A stretch of 64,000 nucleotides of DNA, from assembly GCA_963747555.1 (NCBI GenBank), contig CAVVFZ010000033.1, positions 62,001 through 126,000 on the forward strand. The letters are read 5' to 3'. This document shows, one piece after another, positions 43,516 to 52,777 of the stretch. The notes beneath the pieces are model-generated. The model had not been told where the DNA came from. It saw nothing but the letters and a program-made list of their open reading frames with translations, and did no database searches. This DNA is from DUZB01 sp963747555 (GTDB lineage Bacteria; Desulfobacterota; DSM-4660; Desulfatiglandales; Desulfatiglandaceae). Each line of letters begins with the position of its first letter. Position 1 is the stretch's first letter. The position numbers were made by a program, and so were the translations under genes.

Positions 43516-45312
43516 TTAGGCTTTTTGCACGGCGGCGAATTTGCAATTGTCATAACAAAGACCGCACTTGACGCAAAGAGCCTGGTCAAGAACATGGGGT
43601 TTCTTCTTTTCCCCTGTGATGGCATTCTGAGGACATTTTCGTGCACACAGGCCGCATCCGGTGCAGGTATCGGGGTCGATGTGAAAGGTGATGAGCGCCT
43701 TGCAAACAGCGGCCGGACAGCGTTTTTCCAGAATATGGGCCTCGTACTCATGGCGGAAATAGCGAAGGGTGCTCAGAACAGGGTTAGGAACCGTCTGGCC
43801 CAGACCGCACAGGGACGCGGACTGGAGAACCTTGCTCAATTTTTCAAGCCGTTCCAGGTCCTCCATCGTCCCTTTTCCCTGCGTAATTTTTTCCAACATC
43901 CACAGCAGCTGTCGCGTTCCCTCGCGGCAGGGAGTGCATTTCCCGCAGGATTCTTCCGTGGTGAATTCCACAAAAAATCTCGCAACGTCCACCATGCAGG
44001 ATGTCTCATCCATCACGACCATGCCGCCGGAACCCACAATGGCGCCGGTCTTGGCAATGTTTTCATAATCTACCGGAATATCAAGAAGATCGGCCGGAAT
44101 ACATCCGCCAGAGGGGCCACCTAACTGGACGGCCTTGAAATTCTTTCCACCGGGTATGCCGCCGCCTATATCGTAAATAATGGATCGCAGGGGAGCGCCC
44201 ATGGGAACCTCGATCAATCCGATATTTCTAACCTGCCCACTCAGGGCAAATACTTTGGTTCCCTTGCTTTTTTCCGTACCGAGGTTGCTGAACCAGCCTG
44301 AACCCCGATAGATGATCTGCGGAATGTTGGCCAGGGTCTCCACATTGTTCAGGACTGAGGGCCGATCCCAAAGGCCTTTGTTGGCCGGGAATGGAGGCCT
44401 GGGCCTCGGCATGCCTCTCTGGCCTTCTATGGAACGCATCAGGGCGGTTTCTTCCCCGCAGACAAAGGCCCCCGCGCCGAGATAAAGATCAATTTCCATG
44501 TCGAAACCGGACCCCAGAATGTCTTTGCCCAGAAGTCCGTATTCTTTTGCCTGGCCGATGGCCGTCCGGAGTCTCTCGATGGCAAGCGGATATTCGGCGC
44601 GCACGTAGATATATCCGGTATGGGATCCGATGGCCCTTCCACCGATAATCATGCCTTCCAGGACCGCGTGAGGATCGCTTTCCAAAATGGAACGGTCCAT
44701 AAAAGCGCCGGGATCTCCTTCATCCGCGTTGCAGAGCATGTATTTGATATCGCCCTTTGCCGCGGCGCAAAATTGCCATTTGAGTCCTGTGGGAAAACCT
44801 GCACCGCCCCTCCCTCTCAGGCCGGAAGCTTTCATCTCTTCAACGATCTGTTCGGGCGTCATTTCCAGAAGGGCCTTCGCGGCCCCCAGGTAACCATCCC
44901 TGGCAATGTATTCATCTATGCTGTCAGGATCAATCAACCCGCGGTTTCGAAGTGCCACCAGAATCTGACTGCTGAAAAAACCGATATCCGTGATTTTAGG
45001 GATGGCCTCTTTTGCGTCATGTGCCTCAAAAAGGTGCTTCTTGGGAGTCCTGCCTTTAATAAGATATTCTTCTACGAAATAAGGGACGTCTTCTGCGGTC
45101 ACATGCTGATAGAAGACCTCATCCGGATAAGCCAACATCAAGGGGCCGGCCGCGCAGAAACCGTTACATCCCGTGGTCCCCACAAATATCTCATCCTGCA
45201 GTCCGTTCTTGTGTATTTCTTCAACCAGGGCGTCTCTCATATGCAGAGAACCGTTCAATACACAGCTTGTTCCTGCGCAAACCATTAAGTGAGCACGATA
45301 TTTCTTTTCCAT
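43516..45312 (-). CDS. NADH dehydrogenase-like flavoprotein (NuoF/HymB/HndC type)
   Basis: The 598-residue protein resembles the NAD(P)H- and FMN-binding subunit of [FeFe]-hydrogenases. An N-terminal thioredoxin-like 2Fe-2S domain (VCAGTSC and TTGCNGFCAAGP) comes first. The NuoF core follows, with GLRGRGGAGFPTGLKW (FMN), CNADEGDPGAFMDR and YLGAGAFVCGEETALMRSIEG, then SLBB and ESCGKCTPCREGTRQ for a 4Fe-4S. The C-terminus carries two ferredoxin clusters (DPDTCTGCGLCARKCP and ALCVKCGLCYDNC). It should oxidise or reduce NADH with the NuoG/E fusion and a 2Fe-2S protein encoded in the same operon. No catalytic [FeFe] subunit lies in the window. Confidence 0.92.
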   Translation of the reverse strand: MEKKYRAHLMVCAGTSCVLNGSLHMRDALVEEIHKNGLQDEIFVGTTGCNGFCAAGPLMLAYPDEVFYQHVTAEDVPYFVEEYLIKGRTPKKHLFEAHDAKEAIPKITDIGFFSSQILVALRNRGLIDPDSIDEYIARDGYLGAAKALLEMTPEQIVEEMKASGLRGRGGAGFPTGLKWQFCAAAKGDIKYMLCNADEGDPGAFMDRSILESDPHAVLEGMIIGGRAIGSHTGYIYVRAEYPLAIERLRTAIGQAKEYGLLGKDILGSGFDMEIDLYLGAGAFVCGEETALMRSIEGQRGMPRPRPPFPANKGLWDRPSVLNNVETLANIPQIIYRGSGWFSNLGTEKSKGTKVFALSGQVRNIGLIEVPMGAPLRSIIYDIGGGIPGGKNFKAVQLGGPSGGCIPADLLDIPVDYENIAKTGAIVGSGGMVVMDETSCMVDVARFFVEFTTEESCGKCTPCREGTRQLLWMLEKITQGKGTMEDLERLEKLSKVLQSASLCGLGQTVPNPVLSTLRYFRHEYEAHILEKRCPAAVCKALITFHIDPDTCTGCGLCARKCPQNAITGEKKKPHVLDQALCVKCGLCYDNCKFAAVQKA

Positions 45313-45373
45313 AAAAACCGCCTCTTTGCCGTGAAAATAGGTCCAAGGTTTCCCGCTGTCCCTGCTGCGGGAT

Positions 45374-45390
45374 CTTCGACAGGTTCAGGA
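45374..45390. repeat. Short word CTTCGACAGGTTCAGGA in the gap before the NuoF-like gene
   Basis: This string matches a short interspersed word seen between genes in many bacterial genomes. It sits in the 109-base gap between the 2Fe-2S protein and the NuoF-like gene. Its copy number is not assessable here. Confidence 0.35.
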
Positions 45391-45421
45391 TTTCCCGGGT
45401 ATGTCTTGCTGTACCCCCTTT

Positions 45422-45805
45422 TCAATATGTGGTCTCGCTGCCCAGCGAAAGGGCATAGTCTGCCACAGGATTGTTTTTCATGACATGTTCGTCGAATATC
45501 TTGACGGCCTTTGTATCATCCAAATTGATATATTTTACGGGGGCGGAATCCTTGACTTCCACAGTGACCATTGGTTCGTGGTTACAGAGTCCGGCACAAC
45601 CTGATGTGGTCAGCATGATATCATTGGCCCCGGACTCTTCAAGCTTGGTAAACAATGTGTCCATGATTTTTCTGGCGCCGGCCGCTATTCCACAGGTCCC
45701 CATATGGACCGTGATTTTCACACGATGCTGTCCATCCCTTAAATTTACGGTCCCTTTTAGGGATTCCTTGATCCTCTTCAGGTCTTCCACTTTCATTTTC
45801 CCCAT
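45422..45805 (-). CDS. 2Fe-2S thioredoxin-like ferredoxin (HndB-like)
   Basis: A 127-residue protein with a thioredoxin-like 2Fe-2S fold: VHMGTCGIAAGARKIMDTLF holds the first Cys and MLTTSGCAGLCNHEPMVTVEV the C-x3-C pair, as in HndB of NADP-reducing hydrogenases. The ATG at 45803-45805 has GGAGG upstream, preferred over the in-frame codon seven positions earlier. It is likely an electron carrier to the NuoF-like subunit encoded after it. Only three Cys of the expected four are evident in these motifs. Confidence 0.87.
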   Translation of the reverse strand: MGKMKVEDLKRIKESLKGTVNLRDGQHRVKITVHMGTCGIAAGARKIMDTLFTKLEESGANDIMLTTSGCAGLCNHEPMVTVEVKDSAPVKYINLDDTKAVKIFDEHVMKNNPVADYALSLGSETTY

Positions 45806-45848
45806 CTCTTGAGCCTCCGGTTTCACATTCGTCCCGTTAAGAGTTCAG

Positions 45849-46373
45849 TTAATGTTTGAACAGACCTCTGAGGAATTTCAGGACGGCAGGATCATTCATG
45901 GAAACATCAACCCCTAATTCAGTTCTCAATTCTCTCGTATCCAGTTCAATCCTTTCGTTGTTCAGATCGCCCTTGTACACAAAATCCACATCAGGGTTCC
46001 CTGCAATAAGGGCAATAAGAGTCGACCCGATGTCTCCCAGCGGTTTGCGATCAATGTGATTTGCTTGGAACGTGGCTTTTACGGTTGTACCCCGACCCGT
46101 ATGGGAGGCGATGGTCATCTCTCCGCCGGTTTCCCTCGCAGCCTGCTCCAGAAGCGAAAGGCCGAGGCCGACGCTCCGGGTTGTTCGCGTGGTTACAAAA
46201 GGATCTCTGACTCTCGCAAGCATCGCCGGATCCATCCCTCGTCCGTTATCCTCAATGGTAATCTGCAACAGATCTTTTTCCTGATCTTCCAGGATGTGGA
46301 TCATGATGAGTGTGGCGCCCGCCATAGTCGAGTTTTCGACAATATCCAGTATATGAAGAGAGAGATCTTCCAT
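45849..46373 (-). CDS. GHKL-type ATP-binding protein (histidine kinase-like)
   Basis: A 174-residue protein with a GHKL ATPase fold: LHILDIVENSTMAGATLI (N-box), IEDNGRGMDPAMLARVRDPF (G1) and RSVGLGLSLLEQAARETGG (G2) with TGRGTTVKATF. It lacks a dimerisation and His domain, so it is not a complete histidine kinase. A C-terminal stretch of about 60 residues (IDRKPLGDIGSTLIALIAG on) is a family-specific tail. It is the second GHKL protein of this operon and probably regulates or is regulated by the redox module. Confidence 0.83.
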   Translation of the reverse strand: MEDLSLHILDIVENSTMAGATLIMIHILEDQEKDLLQITIEDNGRGMDPAMLARVRDPFVTTRTTRSVGLGLSLLEQAARETGGEMTIASHTGRGTTVKATFQANHIDRKPLGDIGSTLIALIAGNPDVDFVYKGDLNNERIELDTRELRTELGVDVSMNDPAVLKFLRGLFKH

Positions 46374-46394
46374 TTCATGGAATAGCCCATCGCA

Positions 46395-47177
46395 TCAGGG
46401 AAAAGCATACGCAGATTGTTTAAAGGCCTGTTCTAAATCATCTATATGAGGCCCGCCGGTCAGGAGATGTGTCGCCCCTTTCCCGATTTCTTCCAGATCA
46501 TGTGCATCCGAAGAGTGGATGAAAGCAAATCTTTCATAGTCTTGAAAACGGCTGCGCGCCTCTTCCAGCGACATGCGCCAGGATATCTCAACAGCATCCA
46601 GCTGCAGGTCGTCGGGAATAAAACCCAGCTGCCCGATAATCCCAAACCTCTCCCTGTCGATATGAGCAGCCACTGCCAACCCATTCAGTCTGTGTATGGC
46701 ATTTACTACCTCCTGGACGGGAAGGGCGGTGGCCCCGATGAGAAGCCGATGGTTTATCTTTTCCACCTCATCCAAGGCATTGGCCACCACCTGCAAACCG
46801 AATAGATCTTCGTCATTGGTCCCTTCCTGCAGATTTTCGTATACAAGACTCTGCATTTCACAGGCCTGGCCTATCTCCGCAAACAGGCCGACGATATGAA
46901 CCTCTTCGGATGTGGTTACCTCCATTCCCGGAATGACGGTAAGATCGCATTTTCGAGCGCTTTTCATAACAGCCTGGGCGTTTTCCACACTGTTATGATC
47001 GGTGATGGCAATGATCTCCAACCCCTTTCTGCATGCTTCAGCCACGATCTTTTGCGGAGTCATGTCAAGGGAAGCACACGGCGACAGGCAGGTGTGGATA
47101 TGCAGGTCGATTTTCACAAGCCTCGGTTCTTTCGCCTTTATGATCGTCAATGGCGCTCCGTTCCCGATTCCACCCAT
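46395..47177 (-). CDS. PHP-domain phosphoesterase-like protein
   Basis: A 260-residue PHP domain protein. Metal ligands are visible in KIDLHIHTCLSPC (HxH), IAITDHNSVENAQ (D-H), IPGMEVTTSEEVHIVG (Glu and His), AVAAHIDRE (His) and FIHSSDAHDLEEIG (D-H). The substrate is unknown; members hydrolyse phosphoesters. I keep ATG 47177, but GTG 47115-47117 (right before KIDLHIH) is an equally good start and would shorten the N-terminus by 20 residues. It lies between a DRTGG gene and a GHKL ATPase gene, part of the regulatory set around the NuoF-like protein. Confidence 0.87.
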   Translation of the reverse strand: MGGIGNGAPLTIIKAKEPRLVKIDLHIHTCLSPCASLDMTPQKIVAEACRKGLEIIAITDHNSVENAQAVMKSARKCDLTVIPGMEVTTSEEVHIVGLFAEIGQACEMQSLVYENLQEGTNDEDLFGLQVVANALDEVEKINHRLLIGATALPVQEVVNAIHRLNGLAVAAHIDRERFGIIGQLGFIPDDLQLDAVEISWRMSLEEARSRFQDYERFAFIHSSDAHDLEEIGKGATHLLTGGPHIDDLEQAFKQSAYAFP

Positions 47178-47246
47178 TCACGATTCCGCCATTTGTCAAA
47201 AAAGAACCGGAACCACAAATCCCCTGCCCTTCGGGTTACGCCGTGA

Positions 47247-47609
47247 TCAGCCATCCTGCGCGGGCCCTTTTTTCCCAATCCCTAGCTCAAATAACGTGCC
47301 CGCCAATTCGAATGCGGGCATGGTGCTGACCATAAGGGGGATCCCTTGTGCCTCAGCCTTCTGAACCGTTTCCTTCTCAGGTTCCCTTCCATTGACCAGG
47401 ATGATGCCGCAAAGGGATTTCATCACTCCTACAGCCACGATGTTCTGGTGCGTCTGCAGAGTGATCCACAGGTTTCCCGCCTCGGCCCGGGCAATGACGT
47501 CGCTCATGAGATCACTCGCATATCCTCCAGTCACTTCTGCATCCAACCGGTCCGATCCCGTTCTCACATCCAAGTTTAACTTTTTCACAATATCGCGCAA
47601 TTTCATCAT
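47247..47609 (-). CDS. DRTGG domain protein
   Basis: A 120-residue DRTGG domain protein, paralogous to the one at 43045-43413: LDAEVTGGYASDLMSDVIARA, GNLWITLQTHQNIVAVGVMK and IILVNGREPEKETVQKAE. The shared pattern SDLMSD, the aligned N-V-V/Q-V-L segment and the G-R-P/E-P-E-T segment argue for duplication. It lies 51 bases after the NuoG/E fusion gene. The role of the lone domain is not established. Confidence 0.83.
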   Translation of the reverse strand: MMKLRDIVKKLNLDVRTGSDRLDAEVTGGYASDLMSDVIARAEAGNLWITLQTHQNIVAVGVMKSLCGIILVNGREPEKETVQKAEAQGIPLMVSTMPAFELAGTLFELGIGKKGPAQDG

Positions 47610-47660
47610 TTGAAGATACCACCCCCGATTTCGTCCCTCTGCAGGATGGTTTCCCTCCTT

Positions 47661-50585
47661 TTATTTCGATTGGGCCCCGTTGCCTCGGTAAGACTCCACA
47701 ATGGATACGACTTTTCCCTGTTTGACCTGTCCGTGGGTAGTTTCATCAATCATAATAACGGGAGCCAACCCACAGGCCCCGATACAGCGAACGACTTCGA
47801 GGGAATACTCCCTGTCTTCAGTTGTTTCACCCATGGTAACGCCAAGATGCCCCTCAAGCGTTTCCAGAAGCTTTCCAGAGCCCTTGACAAAACAGGCCGT
47901 ACCGAGACAAAGCCTGATGATATGTCGACCACGCGGCGTCATGGTGAAGAAGGAATAGAAGGTAGTAACCCCGAAAACATCCGAGGCAGGAACCTTCAGA
48001 TGCAGGGCAATATAATTCTGCACGGCAATGGGAAGAAATCCTAAAATCCCCTGTACCTGTTGCAATACCGGGATAAGGCCGCCTTTGTGGTCTTTATATT
48101 TTTTCAGGATGCCGTCTATCCGTTCTCTTGCTTCCGGCTTGCCTTCTTCCTCAAGCAATTGCAGAAAATTCTCCTTTACTTCTTCCGGACTGCCTGGCGG
48201 CTCGTATCCTTCCAGTATTTTCCTGCGGGGAAGGGACTCCAGCAGACCTTCACAATGTTCCAGAAGGGTGTGATGGTGATAATTAAAAGAAGTCCATCCG
48301 GGTCTTCTGAGCGGGGACCCGAATTCCGCAAAGCTCTTGATTCCCAGAGAAGCCGGGGCCGGCAGGGTCCAGCAGACGCCTCCGCGTTCCAGACGATCAT
48401 AGGTGAGGTCTTTGAGAAATGGCACGACTTTGATAATCTCATTGTCCCATATCTCCTTTTTTGTCCGGTTTTCCCAAGTCAACCCCAGGCGTTTGGCAAG
48501 TTCCGTGAAGATCCAGGTTTCGGGCTTGGCTTCTCCGGGGCTGGAAACGGCTTTTCTCATACGGCTTACCCTGCGCTCACAGTTTGTATAGGTGCCGTTT
48601 TCTTCCGACCATGCCGCAGCGGGGAGAACAACGTCGGCGTAATGCATCGTCTCATTGTTCAAAATATCCTGAACCACAAGAAACTCAATAGACTCCAGGG
48701 CATCTGTAATATCCGGCAGGACAGGCTGGGCCACGGCCAGATTTTCACCTGCGCAGTAAAGAAAACGAATCTCCTTTTCTCCCTCTTTCCGGACACCGGC
48801 CATATTGTTAATGATCTGGGCAAAAGTCATTCCCGCTTTTTCAGGAAGCGCAACACCCCAGGCATCTTCCAGTACCTTACGTGCTCCTGCATCTTCCACC
48901 ATCCGATATCCGGGAAGAAACGCAGGCAGACAACCCATGTCACAGGCGCCCTGAGAGTTATTCAAATCGCCTAAGTAATTGACGCCGCCGCACTCCACAC
49001 CCAGATTTCCCAGGATCTCCTGCAACCCGACGAACGTTCGGGCAAAAGTGGCGACCTTCGACCCATAAACAAGCATGACCGGTTCATCCACATCCAGGAG
49101 ATCGACGGCGTTCTTGAATTCCTCGGAGGACAAACCGGTTGTTTCCAACACTTCATCCATGGAAAAACTTGACGCCACTTCTCTCACAGAGTCGGGACAT
49201 TCTCGACCCCGCTCCATCAGTTGCCGAACGAAACCGTTTACCAGAACGGCTTCCGAACCTGTCCTCAAAAAGAGGTGATGGGTTGCAAAAGTACTGATTT
49301 TGGTAGGCCGGGAATCGGCCACGATCAATTTGCATCCCTTTTTTACAGCTCGTTTCACAAAAGTGCCGGCAACCGGGTTTTCCTCTGTGATATCCGAGCC
49401 GATAAGCAAGATACATTTCGCCTTTTCAAGCTCATCCAAAGGATTATTGAGCCCTCCGGCAGCAAACGGAGAAGCGATGTTATTGGTTCCGATTGCCGTG
49501 CGAAAGAGTTTCTGCATCAAATACAGGGCTTCATTGGTTGACTTGGCGGAACAGATTCCCGCTATGGCATCAGGACCATCCCCCTCCACCACTTCCTTTA
49601 TATTCAAGGCGATGAGATCCAGGGCTTCTTCCCAACTGGAGTCTCTCAGCACCCCGTTTTCTCTGATCTTTGGAACGGTTAGACGTTCCGGACTCTGAAG
49701 GAAATCATATCCGAAACGGCCCTTGATACAGAGCCTGCCATGGTTGGGAAGCGCATTTTCAACCCCCGACACTTTCATGATCTTATCATCTTTGACGTGC
49801 AGGTTCAGTTGGCAACCCACGCCGCAGAAATGGCAGGTCGTGCGGATATGACGCGCCTCCCAGGGCCGGATTTTATATCTGCTTTTCTTTTCAACGAGAG
49901 CGGCAACCGGACATGCCTGGATGCACTCCCCACAGAATACACAATCGGAGCGTTGCAGGTTGTCGTCTCCCAACGCCACAATTTTGGCGTTGGCGCCCCT
50001 GAAACCATGACTGATGGCATTGTTCACCTGAATGCTGTTGCAGGCTTCCACGCACCGGCCACAGAGGATGCAACGCGAGAAATCCCGCACGATCAGAGGG
50101 CTTGCCATTTCCATGGGGTAGTCGGTTTGCGCCCTTACAAAACCAGTGGTGTCCACCTGGTATTTATAAGCGTAGGCCTGAAGGTTACAAGCACTGTGGG
50201 CAGGACAAAGATCGGATGCCTGATCGTAATTCTCAACCCTTTGCTGAAAGGCCGTCCAGTCCTGAGATCGGTTGGTCGAGATGGCACAATTATGATTTCC
50301 AGACTGGAGGAGAAGCGCCAATATGACTTTTCGGGCTTCTATAACCGCGGGAGAATGGGTGTGGACAACCATTTTAGGTGCTGCGGGAGTAGCGCAGGAG
50401 GGAAGCAGCGAACGGGCGCCTACCACTTCAACCACGCATACCCTGCAAGCCCCGGTAGGTCGGGCGCCTTCAATATGACAGAGTGTCGGGATGAATATTC
50501 CGTTGCGTCTTGCAACTTGAAGGATCGTCTCTTCATTTTCAAACTCCAGTTGACGTCCGTCGATTGTCATAATGTTCTCATGCAT
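47661..50585 (-). CDS. NuoG/FdhA-like molybdopterin-fold protein fused to NuoE-like 2Fe-2S domain
   Basis: The N-terminus is NuoG/HydA-type: a 2Fe-2S domain with C36, C47, C50 and C64, a His-Cys 4Fe-4S region (DLCPAHSACN), and two ferredoxin clusters (RCILCGRCVEACN, DCVFCGECIQACP). A molybdopterin-fold domain follows, starting with CHFCGVGCQLNL and GRLCIKGRFGYDFL. The segment that carries the Sec/Cys Mo ligand in formate dehydrogenases is missing: GTNNIASPFAAGGLNNP runs directly across. The C-terminal cofactor-binding domain is also absent. From about residue 820 a NuoE-like domain begins (GILGFLPIAVQNYIALHL), with CLGTAC and CIGACG as its 2Fe-2S ligands. At 974 residues it is a fusion of two proteins that are usually separate, so an electron-transfer rather than formate-oxidising role is likely. 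Confidence 0.88.
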   Translation of the reverse strand: MHENIMTIDGRQLEFENEETILQVARRNGIFIPTLCHIEGARPTGACRVCVVEVVGARSLLPSCATPAAPKMVVHTHSPAVIEARKVILALLLQSGNHNCAISTNRSQDWTAFQQRVENYDQASDLCPAHSACNLQAYAYKYQVDTTGFVRAQTDYPMEMASPLIVRDFSRCILCGRCVEACNSIQVNNAISHGFRGANAKIVALGDDNLQRSDCVFCGECIQACPVAALVEKKSRYKIRPWEARHIRTTCHFCGVGCQLNLHVKDDKIMKVSGVENALPNHGRLCIKGRFGYDFLQSPERLTVPKIRENGVLRDSSWEEALDLIALNIKEVVEGDGPDAIAGICSAKSTNEALYLMQKLFRTAIGTNNIASPFAAGGLNNPLDELEKAKCILLIGSDITEENPVAGTFVKRAVKKGCKLIVADSRPTKISTFATHHLFLRTGSEAVLVNGFVRQLMERGRECPDSVREVASSFSMDEVLETTGLSSEEFKNAVDLLDVDEPVMLVYGSKVATFARTFVGLQEILGNLGVECGGVNYLGDLNNSQGACDMGCLPAFLPGYRMVEDAGARKVLEDAWGVALPEKAGMTFAQIINNMAGVRKEGEKEIRFLYCAGENLAVAQPVLPDITDALESIEFLVVQDILNNETMHYADVVLPAAAWSEENGTYTNCERRVSRMRKAVSSPGEAKPETWIFTELAKRLGLTWENRTKKEIWDNEIIKVVPFLKDLTYDRLERGGVCWTLPAPASLGIKSFAEFGSPLRRPGWTSFNYHHHTLLEHCEGLLESLPRRKILEGYEPPGSPEEVKENFLQLLEEEGKPEARERIDGILKKYKDHKGGLIPVLQQVQGILGFLPIAVQNYIALHLKVPASDVFGVTTFYSFFTMTPRGRHIIRLCLGTACFVKGSGKLLETLEGHLGVTMGETTEDREYSLEVVRCIGACGLAPVIMIDETTHGQVKQGKVVSIVESYRGNGAQSK

Positions 50586-50689
50586 TGTCTCTCTCCGGGC
50601 TGCGAGTTAACGGCTCGCAGCCTTCCTCACGTGTTGGGTTGTTCCCAGCTTTTTTCCATCTCTCTTCCATGAAAGTCTAAAAAACATGG

Positions 50690-52777
50690 TTACGCCGAAG
50701 GAGCAATACCGGACGGTTGCATCTTGTGCCTCCTATAACAGATAAGTCCGCATTTCAAACACCTTTCAGACTCCTTTCTCGCCGCCGCTTCATCCAGACC
50801 AGGAAACTCATTCGGGAAAATCCAGGCGGTTTTGCTGTTCCCTTCCACATCCGATACCAAGGGGCGCTCCCTGTCGGCAGGCGTGACGTTGTAGACTTCC
50901 GTAACATTGATGATCGGACCCGTTTTGCAGACGAGATCCTGCAGGGGGGCTACAACATCGTCTGTAAAATACTGATGAACCGCCCTGGTTAGCCGTCTGC
51001 CGGACATCAACGATTTTACTACGGCCGACGAATCACTGATTCTGCCGGGTTCGGGAGGACTCAGGATACCGTCTTCGGCTCCCGGAAAGGTCCTGTAAGC
51101 GGGCACTGTTTCCCACGCAATTTCCTGTGCCTCCAGCCCGGATTGATCCTCGGATTTCACAAAGACATACTCAGGCAGACGGCCCGCCGAAATAATCAAC
51201 GTATCCGCGGGAATGCTTTCGGTTTCGCCGGGCGATTCCAAAGAGGATCGATTCTCTTGCAGATCAACCCGGACAAGATGCCTGGAAATTCCTTTCAGTG
51301 CCGTAACAATTGCTTCAAATCGTACGGAAATCCCTTCTGATTCCAATTCCTGAGTTTGTTGGAGTTCAAGGGGCGATTCCTGGAGGGGAACATGGGTGAC
51401 AAGGGTCACCTTTTCCGCCCCCATGACCCTGCATCTTCTCCCCAATTCCAATCCTTCCATGCCGCCGTGCATAATGACCACTCTCTTGCCCGGATCGGTG
51501 AGGATACCGTGGTTCAGGGCGTAGACAAAATCGAGCATGATGAAAACCCCATTTAGCGCAGAATCATAGGCCCTTCCATCAGGTTGCAGGATCTTTCTGC
51601 TGTCAAAACCCCCTTTGGTCAAAACCACGGCGTCGAACCCATCCGACAACAAAGAATCAACGCTGAAATCCCGTCCCATTGCCATATTGGTCTTTGCTTC
51701 CACCCCGATTTCGAGGATCCCCTTGATTTCGTGGTCCAGGACTTTTCGTGGAAGCCTGTCCTCCGCGATAACGTATCTCAGTATCCCCCCCAATTCAGGC
51801 TTTGCCTCAAAAATCGTGACGTCGTACCCAAGCCGTGCCAGATAATAGCTTGTCGTCAGCCCTTCGGCCCCACCTCCCACAACGGCTATCTTGTGGCCAT
51901 TTGCAGGCGCCTTGTAGGGATCGAGATGCTTTCCGGTCATCATCTCCTGGTCCGAAACAAAACGTTTCAGCGGGTTAATGGCAATGGCTTCATCGATAAG
52001 ATTGCGGCGGCATTCCAACTCACAGGGAGCAGGGCAGATGTATCCGCATATAAGAGGCAGGGGACATTTTTCTTTGATAATGGCAAGGGCGGCCTCATTG
52101 TTGCCGCCTCGAATTTCCTGAATAAACGCAGGGATGTTGATGCCTGTGGGACAGGCCCTCTGACAGGGTGCGGTGCATTCATCCACCACATACTCGCTGA
52201 TGAAGCGTTCAGAGGTTGACGAGAGGGTAATGATATGCTTGGGACAAATTCTTTCGCAGGTTCCACATCCGGTACAGAGTGCGGGATCAACTATGGGGAG
52301 GTTATCGGGGCCCATGGAGAGCGCACCGAAGGGGCAGGCTCGCACGCAAGTGCCCAATCCAAGACAGCCTATGGGGCATATTTTTGTTCCCCCATGCAAC
52401 ATGTCAGCCGCTCTGCAGTCATGTATTCCACCGTAAAGAAATTTCAAGTCAGCGTCCTGAACTCCATAGCTGCAACCGGGAGCCGCAATTTCCGGCTCTT
52501 TCAGCGTGACGGAAACACCCATGATGGACGCGATCTCCGCTGCCACATCGGGACCTCCCGCTACGCAGGACGACGCGGTCGCCTTGCCACCCACAATGGC
52601 GACAGCATTGGAACTGCATCCGGGCAACCCGCACCCGCCGCAATTCGCCCCGGGCAACGCTTCTTCAACGGCTTCAATCTTGGGGTCAACGTAGACATAG
52701 AATAACTTGGATGCCAGGGCCAGCCCTATGCCGATAACAACGCCTAAGCTTCCCATTACCAGTATACCGCCTAACAT
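50690..52777 (-). CDS. rnfB: RnfB fused to GltD/NfnB-like FAD-dependent pyridine nucleotide oxidoreductase
   Basis: Residues 1-27 are the RnfB membrane anchor (GSLGVVIGIGLALASKLF). The RnfB Fe-S region follows with ANCGGCGLPGC and a later Cys. Two ferredoxin clusters (ICPIGCLGLGTCVRACP, LCTGCGTCERICP) end the RnfB part near 185. From about 196 a GltD-like part begins: a Cys-rich domain (ECTAPCQRACPTGINIPAF, CGYICPAPCELEC) and an FAD motif AVVGGGAEGL at 299-306, then a NAD(P)H-type segment (VVIMHGGMEGLELGRR). A C-terminal CLKCGLIC pair follows. Ordinary RnfB is about 280 residues, while this protein has 695. It probably couples the Rnf electron chain to a pyridine nucleotide. It lies 336 bases after rnfA. 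Confidence 0.87.
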   Translation of the reverse strand: MLGGILVMGSLGVVIGIGLALASKLFYVYVDPKIEAVEEALPGANCGGCGLPGCSSNAVAIVGGKATASSCVAGGPDVAAEIASIMGVSVTLKEPEIAAPGCSYGVQDADLKFLYGGIHDCRAADMLHGGTKICPIGCLGLGTCVRACPFGALSMGPDNLPIVDPALCTGCGTCERICPKHIITLSSTSERFISEYVVDECTAPCQRACPTGINIPAFIQEIRGGNNEAALAIIKEKCPLPLICGYICPAPCELECRRNLIDEAIAINPLKRFVSDQEMMTGKHLDPYKAPANGHKIAVVGGGAEGLTTSYYLARLGYDVTIFEAKPELGGILRYVIAEDRLPRKVLDHEIKGILEIGVEAKTNMAMGRDFSVDSLLSDGFDAVVLTKGGFDSRKILQPDGRAYDSALNGVFIMLDFVYALNHGILTDPGKRVVIMHGGMEGLELGRRCRVMGAEKVTLVTHVPLQESPLELQQTQELESEGISVRFEAIVTALKGISRHLVRVDLQENRSSLESPGETESIPADTLIISAGRLPEYVFVKSEDQSGLEAQEIAWETVPAYRTFPGAEDGILSPPEPGRISDSSAVVKSLMSGRRLTRAVHQYFTDDVVAPLQDLVCKTGPIINVTEVYNVTPADRERPLVSDVEGNSKTAWIFPNEFPGLDEAAARKESERCLKCGLICYRRHKMQPSGIAPSA

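Noticed and set aside
47661..50585. Annotation as NAD-dependent formate dehydrogenase catalytic subunit
   Set aside because: The Sec/Cys Mo-ligand loop and the C-terminal cofactor domain are absent, so I kept a NuoG-like electron-transfer call.
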